A stretch of 64,000 bases of DNA from SG8-38 sp041576815. Lineage in GTDB: Bacteria > Myxococcota_A > Polyangia > Polyangiales > Houyiibacteriaceae. This document shows, piece by piece, positions 34,762 to 42,735 of this stretch (positions within the stretch are counted from its first letter, which is position 1; every line of letters starts with the position of its first letter). The position numbers and the translations under genes were made by a program. The notes beneath the pieces are model-generated. The model worked only from the letters and a program-made list of their open reading frames with translations. It was not told the origin of the DNA and ran no database searches. The stretch spans positions 24,638-88,637 of the forward strand of contig JBFGKE010000010.1 of the NCBI GenBank assembly GCA_041576815.1. The letters run 5' to 3'.

Positions 34762-34902
34762 ATGGGAACCGGCATCACCACGTTCCTGTGGTACGGGCTG
34801 TGTTTCGGCGTCGTCGTGCTGGCCGGCGTGATTGCGATTGGGCTCGTCGTGTGGGGCACCCGGCGCGAGAAGCGCAGAAAAGACAAGCAGCCGCCGTCTT
34901 GA
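34762..34902 (+). CDS. Small single-pass membrane protein (46 aa)
   Basis: A short open frame starts four bases after the response-regulator stop and encodes 46 residues: MGTGITTFLW, then a clear hydrophobic helix (about 8-31), then a strongly basic tail TRREKRRKDKQPPS. The positive-inside pattern puts the tail in the cytoplasm. G+C-rich third codon positions resemble neighbouring real genes. It may be a small accessory of the two-component system or of the membrane protein that follows. No family is recognised. It is short enough to be missed by length filters. Confidence 0.6.
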   Translation: MGTGITTFLWYGLCFGVVVLAGVIAIGLVVWGTRREKRRKDKQPPS

Positions 34903-34968
34903 CCTCGTGCGAGGTGGTCAGTACAACCATGCCGCTTCGTGGAGCACCGTCACGGACGAGGAGAGTCT

Positions 34969-35418
34969 TTGCCGCGAAAAGAACAACGAGGCGGCCTCGG
35001 TCGCTGGCTGGCAATAAGCATCTACGCGGTCTTGTTCGCGTATCTGGCCGTGGTGGGTTTTGCCTCCGTCATCCCGCAGGTCTTCTGGCCCGAAGCCGAC
35101 GATTCGTTCGAGCTCGAGTGCGCAGACGGGCTGCAGCTCCTTCGGCACGAGGTCGACGAGCTGAAGATGAGCTACGTTGCGACGAATGAAACCGACCCCA
35201 CTGCGCTCCGGCATGCGCTCGAATCCTGGGATCTGCGGTTGAACGCCTTGGCCAAGCGTTGCGACGAAGACCGGGTGCACACCCTCAACCAATACCGCCA
35301 TCGGGTCGAGCTGGGCCTCGAACGCTACATGCGTGAGGACGCGCCGCTGGCCAACCGCGTGGGCGAGCCACAAGGGCCGCATCGCGACGAGCCTCCCGCC
35401 ACGGAGCCCTCCCGATGA
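34969..35418 (+). CDS. Hypothetical single-pass membrane protein with helical periplasmic domain
   Basis: This protein of about 149 residues starts best at a TTG (34969) preceded by the ribosome site GAGGAGAG; a GTG at 34939 is an alternative. A basic N-terminus (PRKEQRGGLGRW) leads into one transmembrane helix (LAISIYAVLFAYLAVVGFASVI). An alpha-helical domain with heptad-like leucines (ECADGLQLLRHEVDELKM, RHALESWDLRLNALAKRC) and two cysteines follows. The C-terminus is proline-rich. Its stop overlaps the start of the DEAD-box helicase gene (ATGA), implying coupling. The function is unknown; it is not a recognised helicase partner. Confidence 0.7.
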   Translation: MPRKEQRGGLGRWLAISIYAVLFAYLAVVGFASVIPQVFWPEADDSFELECADGLQLLRHEVDELKMSYVATNETDPTALRHALESWDLRLNALAKRCDEDRVHTLNQYRHRVELGLERYMREDAPLANRVGEPQGPHRDEPPATEPSR

Positions 35419-37067
35419 GCGAAGAGACCGGCGAAGAGATCCAGTCCACGTTTGCAGATCTCGGCCTTCGCCAGGACGTGTTGGAGGCGCTCGGCGAGAT
35501 GGGCTGGGAGGCTCCCACGCCGGTTCAGCGTGACGCCTACCCGCTCGCGGTCGCTGGGCACGACATCATCGTTCAGTCGCGAACCGGAACCGGCAAGACC
35601 GGCGCGTTTGGTATTCCGCTCGTCGACAGGCTGCTCTCGGACGACGGGGACGAGCAAGCGCTCGTGCTTGCCCCTACGCGGGAGCTCGCCCTGCAAAGCG
35701 CGCGCGAAATCGAGAAGCTTGGCGCGCGGCGCGGAATCGACACGGTGGCGGTCTACGGAGGCGCATCGATGGATCGGCAAATCAGCGCACTCGAAAAAGG
35801 CGCTAGAGTGATCAGTGGTACCCCGGGTCGCGTTCTCGATCATCTCAAACGCAAGACGATGAAGGCGTCGAGGCTGCGCATCCTCGTGCTCGACGAAGCC
35901 GACGAGATGCTTTCGATGGGCTTCGCCAAAGAGCTGAACGCGATCATCGAAAAGCTTCCGAAAAAGCGTCAGACCCTGTTGTTTTCAGCAACGGTGGACC
36001 GCGCGATCAAGCGGGTGGCCGAGCGGCACATGCGGGACCCGCAGTTCCTCGGTCTCTCGGGCGATCACGTGGGGGCGCTCGGGATCGAGCATTTCGCGTA
36101 CATGGTGACTGGCGTCGGCCGCGTCGCAAACCTCATCACCGTCCTCGAGATCGAAGACCCGGAGAGCGCGCTCATCTTTTGCAATACCAAAGCCGAAACC
36201 GAAGAGGTGTCGGCAGCGCTTCAACGCGCCGGTTTCAACGCCGAGTGGCTCAACGGTGACAGGCCTCAAAGAGAGCGAGAGGACGTTCTCGGTCGAGTCC
36301 GCCGTGAGGAGATCCGCTTCTTGGTCGCCACCGATGTCGCCGCGCGAGGGATCGACGTCTCGCACCTCACCCACGTCATCAACTTCTCACTGCCCGAAAA
36401 CGTCGAACAGTACGTTCACCGCACCGGCAGGACCGGCCGCGCAGGCCGAACAGGTACCGCGAGTTCGCTCGTTGGCCCGAGCGAGCTCGGCATTCTCTAC
36501 TACCTGCGTTTGCAGTATCGTATCTTTCCCGTCGAACGGACGCTTCCGAGCGAAGGCGAACAACGCACTCGGCAAGAAGCCGACTTGATCGCCATGATCG
36601 ACACCGCGTACCCAAACCCACCAAGCGAAAAGGACCTCGCCCTCGTGCGGCGCTTCCTGACGCACGAAAGCGCCGACCGGATGCTGGCCGGGCTCCTCGC
36701 GGCGTTCTTCGGGACTGAAACCGACGATCTCGACAAGGTCGCTGCGTCCCGACGCCGTCGCGGCAAAGAGCACGTCGACCGGGCGAGCAACGGCGGCGAT
36801 TCTGAGTCGCGCGACGACGACGACGAGCCCACGGCGACCCTCTATGTCAACGTGGGCCGGCGTCACGAGCTGAAAGCGTCGGAGCTCGGCCGGCTTCTCA
36901 GGGACCGTACCGGCCTGAAGCGCAAAGAAATCGGGCGTATACGAGTACGTGACCGGCATTCCCTCGTCGACGTGCCCGAAGAGAGGGCCCAGGCCGTCAT
37001 CGACTCGATGGCAGGCGCCGTTTTGCGGGACCAGGAGCTCGAGCTGGAGCTCGCCAGCGGCGATTGA
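35415..37067 (+). CDS. DEAD-box RNA helicase with DbpA-type RNA-binding domain
   Basis: This 550-residue helicase has the full motif set: the Q motif FADLGLRQDVLEALGEMGW with APTPVQ, motif I SRTGTGKTGA, APTRELALQ, GTPGRVLDHL, motif II LDEADEM, SAT, and VATDVAARGIDVSHLTHVINF. Motif VI is HRTGRTGRAG. After an acidic linker (NGGDSESRDDDD) a C-terminal domain (about 475-540) has the VGRRHELKASELGRLLRDRTG ... IGRIRVRDRHSLVDV pattern of the DbpA RNA-binding domain, which in DbpA and CsdA targets 23S rRNA. Ribosome assembly or cold-shock RNA remodelling is the likely role. The exact family name (DeaD/CsdA or DbpA) is left open. Confidence 0.95.
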   Translation: MSEETGEEIQSTFADLGLRQDVLEALGEMGWEAPTPVQRDAYPLAVAGHDIIVQSRTGTGKTGAFGIPLVDRLLSDDGDEQALVLAPTRELALQSAREIEKLGARRGIDTVAVYGGASMDRQISALEKGARVISGTPGRVLDHLKRKTMKASRLRILVLDEADEMLSMGFAKELNAIIEKLPKKRQTLLFSATVDRAIKRVAERHMRDPQFLGLSGDHVGALGIEHFAYMVTGVGRVANLITVLEIEDPESALIFCNTKAETEEVSAALQRAGFNAEWLNGDRPQREREDVLGRVRREEIRFLVATDVAARGIDVSHLTHVINFSLPENVEQYVHRTGRTGRAGRTGTASSLVGPSELGILYYLRLQYRIFPVERTLPSEGEQRTRQEADLIAMIDTAYPNPPSEKDLALVRRFLTHESADRMLAGLLAAFFGTETDDLDKVAASRRRRGKEHVDRASNGGDSESRDDDDEPTATLYVNVGRRHELKASELGRLLRDRTGLKRKEIGRIRVRDRHSLVDVPEERAQAVIDSMAGAVLRDQELELELASGD

Positions 37068-37117
37068 TCTCCAAATTTGGGGACCTATCCGATGGTCGTC
37101 TATCTTGATTTCGGTAG

Positions 37118-38959
37118 ATGCCTGAGGGGATAGCATCGACGAGGCCGGAGCCGTCAGGGTTGCACCCGGGCGTCGTGGTCGGAGGCCGATTCGAGGTCAT
37201 CGATCGAATCGATGAGGACCCGCAGGCGATCGTCTGGTCCGCCAAGGACCAGCAGACCCAAAGGGCGATCCTAGTACGTGTAATCCGTCCCGAGCTGGTG
37301 CCGGCGGAGGCCGCGGCGAGCCTGCGGGACGCATGCCGAGCTGCCGCCTCGCTCTCACATCGAAACATCGTGCGGATCTTCGGCGTGGGCCGAACCTCGA
37401 AGGGCGAACATTTCGTGGCGGGCGAGTGGGTCGAGGGCACCTCTCTCTCCGAGTTCATTCACGGGCGAGACGAGGCCGCCGGGCCAATCCCGCTGCGGGG
37501 CATCTACAACGTGATTGCACACCTGTGCGACGCGCTCACCTACGCCCATCGGAAAGGGCCCCATGGAACGCTTCGTCCCGGCGTCGTGTGGGTGACGCCT
37601 GGAGGGCGCGTGAAGGTTCGCGACTTCGGTGTCGGTCGGGTCCTGCTGGACGCGAGGGGGCCGAGCGTCTTCAAAGACGCGGAGCACGCCTGTCTGGCAC
37701 CGGAGGTCAAGCGGGGAGAGGCGCCGACGCCTCGAAGCGACGTGTTTGGAATCGGTGCCATTCTGTACGAGCTGTTGACTAGCCGAACGCCGGGTGCCGA
37801 CTTCGTGGCGCCGTCGCACGTTCGAAGTGACATCTCGCCGGAGGTCGACGGGATCCTGTTCCAATGCCTCGCGCACGATCCGAAGGACCGCTTGGACTCG
37901 CCGGACAGCATTCGCAAAGCCCTCGTCCCGTTCGTCACGCAAGCGAACTCGCTGCCGCCGCCAACGAACGGTAAAGAGCTCAGCGTTCTCCACTCGGTCC
38001 CACCGCCGGCCGACCTGGAAGTGCCGATTTTCAGCTTGGTCCCGGAGGCCAACCCAGCGCCGCCTGCGCCGCCCGCGCGTCCCAAGCGCGGCCTGATGAG
38101 TCTCATCAACGAGCTTTCGTCGGACTCCAAACAGCGTTGGATGGTGGCACGCGACAAGATGGACCACGGCCCATTCAACGCTCGTGAGCTGATCGAGCGG
38201 GTAAACATCGGAGGGTTTTCTGGCGACGACCTCACGTTGAACATCGACACTAAGGAGCGAAAGCCCCTTCGCGAGTGGAGTGAGTTCAAAGAGTTCATCC
38301 TTCAGCGAGAGCACCAAGACACCGCTGCGGCTGAACGCGCGGCGCGCGCCCATGCACGCCGATCCGAGAAGCGCTCATCCGCGATGAAGTGGCTGATCGC
38401 GGCGTCGGTCATCGGAGTCGTGACGATTTCGGTGGGTGGGTTCTTGATGTCCCGGTCGAGCGATGCCCGCGAGGCCGCTGCGACCGAGCTCGACGACTTG
38501 TTCAAGCTCGGGAAGATCACCACCGGCGAAGCGGGCCTCCTGCCCGACCGTCCGGTGCGGACTCGCAGACGCGGCTCGGGGGGAGCGGCACCAAAGCGCA
38601 GCAGCGGCGGCGGCTTTGCCAGCTACGACGAAGCGATGAGCCGCGCGGTGGAGATCGGCGACGCCTCGCAGGGCGGCGGTGAGGGCCGCCTGACCGGGGG
38701 CCAGGTCGCCAGCGTGATGAACCGGAATCTCAACGGCTTCTATCGAAGCTGCGTAGTGCCGGAGGTCAAGAGCGGCGGCAAGCCAGGCAACGTGAAAGTC
38801 GACCTCGCGATTGCAGGCACCGGCTCCGTGCTCGGCGCGAGCGTGCACGGGGGCAGCGCGAGCTTTCAGGGATGCATGGCGCAGCAGATCAAGTCAGTCC
38901 GCTTTCCCACCTTCGGCGCCCCACGCATGGGCGCGAGATATACGTTCACGGTGAACTAG
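37118..38959 (+). CDS. Pseudokinase-GYF-membrane protein with AgmX/PglI-like C-terminus
   Basis: This 613-residue protein has a Ser/Thr-kinase fold at about 20-285 that lacks catalytic residues. The glycine loop is degraded (DRIDEDPQAIVW). The ATP-binding lysine is arginine (R54 in ILVRVIRPE). The HRD-x-K loop reads H149-G-T-L-R-P, with no catalytic Asp. DFG is kept (169-171), as are APE-like and FGIGAILYELL segments. A GYF_2-like domain follows (about 341-397, RWMVARDKMDHGPFNARELIE), then a membrane helix (423-445). The C-terminal ~90 residues (VMNRNLNGFYRSCVVPEV ... FPTFGAPRMGARYTFTV) match the AgmX/PglI TonB-like domain of myxobacterial envelope proteins. It is probably a scaffold or sensor joining cytoplasm and periplasm. 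Confidence 0.85.
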   Translation: MPEGIASTRPEPSGLHPGVVVGGRFEVIDRIDEDPQAIVWSAKDQQTQRAILVRVIRPELVPAEAAASLRDACRAAASLSHRNIVRIFGVGRTSKGEHFVAGEWVEGTSLSEFIHGRDEAAGPIPLRGIYNVIAHLCDALTYAHRKGPHGTLRPGVVWVTPGGRVKVRDFGVGRVLLDARGPSVFKDAEHACLAPEVKRGEAPTPRSDVFGIGAILYELLTSRTPGADFVAPSHVRSDISPEVDGILFQCLAHDPKDRLDSPDSIRKALVPFVTQANSLPPPTNGKELSVLHSVPPPADLEVPIFSLVPEANPAPPAPPARPKRGLMSLINELSSDSKQRWMVARDKMDHGPFNARELIERVNIGGFSGDDLTLNIDTKERKPLREWSEFKEFILQREHQDTAAAERAARAHARRSEKRSSAMKWLIAASVIGVVTISVGGFLMSRSSDAREAAATELDDLFKLGKITTGEAGLLPDRPVRTRRRGSGGAAPKRSSGGGFASYDEAMSRAVEIGDASQGGGEGRLTGGQVASVMNRNLNGFYRSCVVPEVKSGGKPGNVKVDLAIAGTGSVLGASVHGGSASFQGCMAQQIKSVRFPTFGAPRMGARYTFTVN

Positions 38960-39013
38960 GGACTGGGGTCACGGTTTCGTTCCCGTTCCCGTGACGGTGA
39001 AATCAACTCTTTG

Positions 39014-39036
39014 AAAAAGGGGACTGTCCCCTTTTT
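39014..39036. terminator. Bidirectional terminator-like palindrome
   Basis: AAAAAGGGGAC-T-GTCCCCTTTTT is a perfect 23-base inverted repeat with A and T runs on both sides. It sits between two convergent genes, ending at the stop codon of the PilT-like gene. It fits an intrinsic terminator working in both directions. The GGGGAC/GTCCCC core also resembles a motif dispersed in many bacteria (see the related element at 26878). Confidence 0.75.
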
Positions 39037-39037
39037 T

Positions 39038-40114
39038 TCAGCCCTCGAGCACGGCGGCTACTTGGGGGAGCCTGGCGAAGCTGTCTTTGTCGGCTGCTTT
39101 TTCGAGGGCGTCTTCGGGCCTGACTTTGCCTGCGGCGACCATCCTCCCGAGCACGGCGTCGATGCTCTGCATGCCGTGACTGCCACCCCCCTGGATCAGG
39201 CTCTGAAGCATCGAGGTTTTCGCCTCTCGAATCGCGGCCGCGACGCCCGGCGTTCCAATCAGGATCTCTTGCGCCGCAATACGACCGCTTCCGTCGGCTT
39301 TGCGGAGGAGCTGCTGGGCAACGATGCCTGCCAGCGAGTCCGCCAGCATGCCCCGGATCTGAGGCTGCTGGCTGGCCGGAAAGGCGTTGACGAATCGATC
39401 GATCGTCGCTGGCGCCGAGTTGGTATGCACCGTGGCAAAAATCAGGATTCCGAAGCTCGCGAGCTGAAGCGCCATCTTCATCGTTTCGCGACCGCGAAGC
39501 TCCCCGACCAGGATCACGTCGGCATTCTCGCGACCCGCGCTTCGAATCGCGTCGGCGAAGCTCGGCGTGTGCTCACCGACCTCCCGGTGCGTGATCTGGC
39601 ACCGCTTCGGCGTGTGCACGAATTCCACGGGGTCCTCGATGGTGAGAATGTGGCCCTCTCGGTTTCTGTTGATGTGATCGAGCATCGCTGCCAAGGTCGT
39701 GCTCTTGCCGCTTCCGGTCGGACCGGTGACCAGCACCAGCCCGGACTGCCGCTCCGACAACCGAACGACCGCGTCCGGCAGCCCCAGATCCTGCGTCGTG
39801 AGGATCTCGCTCGGAATGGTCCTGAACACGGCGCCGGGCCCCGTGGTCTTGTAGAGATAGTTCGCGCGGAAACGCGCTTTGTCCTCGTACCCGTAGGCGA
39901 AGTCGAGGTCTCGATGCGCGTGGAAGTAGATGCGCTTGTCCTCGCTGATGATTTCATCCATCAGCTGAACGACCTTCGAATGGTCGAGCGGCTGATTCTC
40001 GATTGCAACCAGCTCGCCCTTGAGACGAATCGTCGGGGGGTAGCCAATCGAAAGATGAAGGTCCGATCCTCCTTGGTCCAACAGCAGGTCGAAGTAGCGA
40101 TCGAGAGCAGGCAT
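39038..40114 (-). CDS. PilT-family twitching ATPase
   Basis: This 358-residue retraction-type ATPase hydrolyses ATP to disassemble type IV pili. It opens with the N2D domain (YFDLLLDQGGSDLHLSIGYPP) and has Walker A GPTGSGKST (131-139), TIEDPVEFVHTPK, and a Walker B of form DVILVGELRGRETM. The HIS box is ATVHTNSAPATIDRFVNAFP with its histidine present. The AGREN sequence just before Walker B departs from the usual ALRED of PilT, so it may be a PilT paralogue or a PilU-like form. It follows the other ATPase gene by three bases. PilC and PilS-like genes lie at the left edge of the window. Confidence 0.92.
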   Translation of the reverse strand: MPALDRYFDLLLDQGGSDLHLSIGYPPTIRLKGELVAIENQPLDHSKVVQLMDEIISEDKRIYFHAHRDLDFAYGYEDKARFRANYLYKTTGPGAVFRTIPSEILTTQDLGLPDAVVRLSERQSGLVLVTGPTGSGKSTTLAAMLDHINRNREGHILTIEDPVEFVHTPKRCQITHREVGEHTPSFADAIRSAGRENADVILVGELRGRETMKMALQLASFGILIFATVHTNSAPATIDRFVNAFPASQQPQIRGMLADSLAGIVAQQLLRKADGSGRIAAQEILIGTPGVAAAIREAKTSMLQSLIQGGGSHGMQSIDAVLGRMVAAGKVRPEDALEKAADKDSFARLPQVAAVLEG

Positions 40115-40117
40115 GGC

Positions 40118-41773
40118 CTATTTTCCCTTCTTCGAGAACGGATTTCGCATGCCGCCCTTCGAGCTCTTTCGATCGGGCGGAGGCGCACCCTGATCTTGGC
40201 TGACGCCGATGGCGCGGGGATCATCGGCAAACTGGTTGGCCGTCTCGACCGTGATCTCGCCCTTCGACAAGAGCTCGTTGAGAGAGTCCTCGATTCGAAT
40301 CATCCCGAATCCGCGGCCTCGCTGTAGCAGGCTCGGAAGCTGAAACAGCTTGTCGTCGCGAATCAATGTCCACAGAGCCATGCCGCCCGTGAGGAGCTCG
40401 ACCGCCACCACGCGGCCGTTTCCGTCCCGGCGGGGAACGAGTCGCTGGCTCACGACGAACTTCAGGGCACCCGCCAAAGTCGCCCGCACCTGCGACTGGT
40501 CATCTGGTGGGAACATGTCGATCAGTCGGTCGATCGTGCTGGCACCGGACGGCGTGCTCATCGTCGCAAATACGAGGTGGCCCGTCTCCGCGGCTTCGAG
40601 CGCCTTTTCGACCGTCTCACGGTCACGAAGCTCTCCGATCGCGATCACGTCGGGGTCTTCTCGGAGCGAGCCTTTGAGCGCTGCGTGAAAGCTCTTGGTG
40701 TGAGAGCCGACTTCGCGCTGGCTGACGATGGCTTTCTTGATCGGGTGGATCACCTCGACCGGATCCTCGACCGTGATGATGTGCACGCTTCGCTCGCTGT
40801 TGAACATGTCGACCAGCGCTGCAAGCGTGGTTGTCTTGCCGGCCCCGTTGGGACCGGAGACGACGACGAGCCCTTGATGGTAGCTCAGCATTTGTCGAAG
40901 CTCGTGAGGAAGCCCCAGCGAGTCGAGGGTCGGTGGCTCAGGCATGATGAGCCGGAAGCATCCTTTGATGCCGCTCCGCTGTTTGTTGACGTTGACCCGC
41001 AGCCGCCCCGCGCCTTCGACTTGACAAGCGAAATCCGCGTACCCGAGCTCTTCGAGCTGCTTGGCATTTCGTGGGCCGAGAAGCGGCATGATCAGCGAAA
41101 GCGCGCGCTCGTCCGAGAGCGGCTCGCCCTGCGGCTGCATCTTTCCGGCGCATCGGAAGCGCGGCGGCTCGCCGGACATGATGTGCACGTCGCTCGCCGA
41201 TTGGGCCCGGGCATCGGCCAGGAGAGACTGCAACGCGGCCGGTGCCGTCACCGGCTCGTCGGAACGCGTGAAGGTGGGAAGCGGAGAAGCTTCGGGTGGT
41301 GGCCGATACGAGACGTGCGGCTGCGGGCGATGCACCACGGGCGGCGCCGGCTGATAAGGGACCTGCTGCGGCGGGCGATGCGGAACGTGCGGCTGTGGCG
41401 AATCGATCGCAGGCGGTGGCGTCTTCGCGACGTTGGCCGGCGCGGGGGCGTGTGCCTCTGGCAACACCGTTTCCCTGCCCTCACGGCGCACGCGCATCAG
41501 CAGCATCTCCCCCGAACGCGCAATCGTCGTGATGTAGTTGACTCCGTTCATGCAGGTTGTCGTCGGAGGCGACGCCCCGTCCTTGTTGGGAACGAGATCG
41601 GCAAGCGGGGTGTTGCGGACCAGCGTGAGGATGTGCTTCGCGCTCAGCGGCTCGCGCGTGACCGGCTTGTGGCGCCCCGATTTCTTGGCGGTCGCCACCG
41701 CACCGCTTTGGAAAACGATTTCCGAGACATCGCCACGTTCGAGATATTGAAGAAACTGCTTGAGCTCACCCAC
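40118..41773 (-). CDS. PilT-like ATPase with extra N-terminal domain and altered HIS box
   Basis: This 551-residue protein has a first N2D-like domain (1-100, FLQYLERGDVSEIVFQSG), a 90-residue Pro/His/Gln-rich linker (PHRPPQQVPYQPAPPV), and then a second N2D domain (SASDVHIMSGEPPRF). The RecA-like motor has Walker A VSGPNGAGKTTT, TVEDPVEVIHP and Walker B DPDVIAIGELRDRET. The HIS box reads FATMSTPSGASTIDRLIDMFP: serine replaces the histidine that PilT uses (LHT). Catalysis or coupling may therefore be altered. Linked tightly to the other pilT-like gene, it could form a mixed or accessory motor. A regulatory palindrome lies just upstream (41797-41816). Confidence 0.88.
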   Translation of the reverse strand: MGELKQFLQYLERGDVSEIVFQSGAVATAKKSGRHKPVTREPLSAKHILTLVRNTPLADLVPNKDGASPPTTTCMNGVNYITTIARSGEMLLMRVRREGRETVLPEAHAPAPANVAKTPPPAIDSPQPHVPHRPPQQVPYQPAPPVVHRPQPHVSYRPPPEASPLPTFTRSDEPVTAPAALQSLLADARAQSASDVHIMSGEPPRFRCAGKMQPQGEPLSDERALSLIMPLLGPRNAKQLEELGYADFACQVEGAGRLRVNVNKQRSGIKGCFRLIMPEPPTLDSLGLPHELRQMLSYHQGLVVVSGPNGAGKTTTLAALVDMFNSERSVHIITVEDPVEVIHPIKKAIVSQREVGSHTKSFHAALKGSLREDPDVIAIGELRDRETVEKALEAAETGHLVFATMSTPSGASTIDRLIDMFPPDDQSQVRATLAGALKFVVSQRLVPRRDGNGRVVAVELLTGGMALWTLIRDDKLFQLPSLLQRGRGFGMIRIEDSLNELLSKGEITVETANQFADDPRAIGVSQDQGAPPPDRKSSKGGMRNPFSKKGK

Positions 41774-41971
41774 GGTTACAATCTTATCGTGATATTTTGA
41801 TGTGAATCAAATCACATTCGACCCTTGACCCCGAGGTTCCGGTCAGCCTGTAAATCGCGTGAATTCGTTCGTTTGACATCCACCGGCGCCCGTTGCTAGC
41901 GTTTTCCCTACCGCGGCCGGGCATCTGAGGGTTGTCCGCAACCAACGGAAAAGTGTAATATAAGTATCATC
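41774..41971. promoter_or_regulatory. Divergent AT-rich promoter region
   Basis: This 198-base gap separates the pilT-like operon from the coiled-coil gene. It is markedly AT-rich at both ends for this genome. Near the plus-strand start, GTAATATAAGTATCATC contains -10-like hexamers. Near the minus-strand start lies a composite operator (described separately). No coding potential is seen. Confidence 0.6.
41797..41816. promoter_or_regulatory. CRP/FNR-type operator
   Basis: TGTGAATCAAATCACA (41801-41816) is a perfect TGTGA-N6-TCACA, the CRP half-site arrangement. Shifted four bases left, TTGATGTGAATCAA (41797-41810) is a perfect TTGAT-N4-ATCAA, the FNR consensus. The site is about 24-43 bases upstream of the PilT-like ATPase start, where binding would affect that promoter directly. 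A CRP/FNR-superfamily regulator is inferred; which one cannot be told from sequence. Confidence 0.65.
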
Positions 41972-42706
41972 ATGTCCGAGGATAAAGAGTCTTCTGTTCT
42001 CTTCAATCTCCGCGAGCTGATGAACCTCGAAGAGGATCGTGTCCGCGGTGAAGAGGAGGAGCGCCTTCGGCGCGAGGCCGAGGAGCGCGAGCGCATCGCA
42101 GCCGACGCCAGGCGCAAACAAGAAGAGGAAGAGGCACAGCTCCGCGCCGAGGAAGAAGCACGCCTCGCCGAAGAGCGCCAAGCGCGTGAGGAAGAGGAGC
42201 GGCTCGTCCGAGAGCGAGAGGAAGCGGAGCTTCGGGTTCGACTCGAGCAAGAAGCGCGCGAGAAAGCCGAAGCCCATCGACGGATGCTCGACCACGAGCG
42301 CGAGCTCGCAACGATCAGCGCCCAGCAGCGCAAGGGCGTTCATCCTGGTTTGCTGGCAGCAGCCGCACTGTTGGTCATCGGACTTGGAACGGGCGCGTAC
42401 CTTGGCTACTACAAGCCCAACGTCGAGCGGCGAGAAGCTGCCGCCCTGGCCGCGAAGATGGAGGCGGAGCGCGCTGCCCGCGAGGCGGAGGAGGCACGCG
42501 CGGCCGCGGAGCTCGAGGCGCAAAAGCGCGCCGAGGCAGAAGCCGAAAAAGCGCGGCTCGCCGAGCAGGCCAAGCGTGAGGCGCAGGCCGCTGCTGCGGC
42601 GCGAAGAGCTGCTGCGCCGAGTGTGAAAGGCAAGCGGCGCGGTGGGTCGCGAAAACCGCGCAAAGCCGACACGGACGACCCGCTCGCTGGGCTGGACAGC
42701 CTCTAG
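41972..42706 (+). CDS. Coiled-coil single-pass membrane protein
   Basis: This 244-residue protein is built of charged Glu/Arg/Ala heptads before (about 15-120) and after (about 150-215) a single transmembrane helix (124-146, HPGLLAAAALLVIGLGTGAYLG). The N-terminus is MSEDKESSVLFNLRELMNLE, possibly a short binding peptide. The C-terminal tail is basic and then acidic (KGKRRGGSRKPRKADTDDPL). Composition makes homology hard to judge, and TolA-like envelope-spanning proteins are a loose comparison. It is divergent from two PilT-like ATPase genes and shares their regulatory gap, so a role with the pilus machine or cell-pole organisation is possible but unproved. Confidence 0.75.
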   Translation: MSEDKESSVLFNLRELMNLEEDRVRGEEEERLRREAEERERIAADARRKQEEEEAQLRAEEEARLAEERQAREEEERLVREREEAELRVRLEQEAREKAEAHRRMLDHERELATISAQQRKGVHPGLLAAAALLVIGLGTGAYLGYYKPNVERREAAALAAKMEAERAAREAEEARAAAELEAQKRAEAEAEKARLAEQAKREAQAAAAARRAAAPSVKGKRRGGSRKPRKADTDDPLAGLDSL

Positions 42707-42735
42707 CGCACACCGTAGCGTTGCTGCGGTGATTC

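Noticed and set aside
42039..42626. Arg/Ser-rich open frame inside the coiled-coil gene
   Set aside because: It is a shifted frame of the highly biased Glu/Arg/Ala coiled-coil coding sequence.
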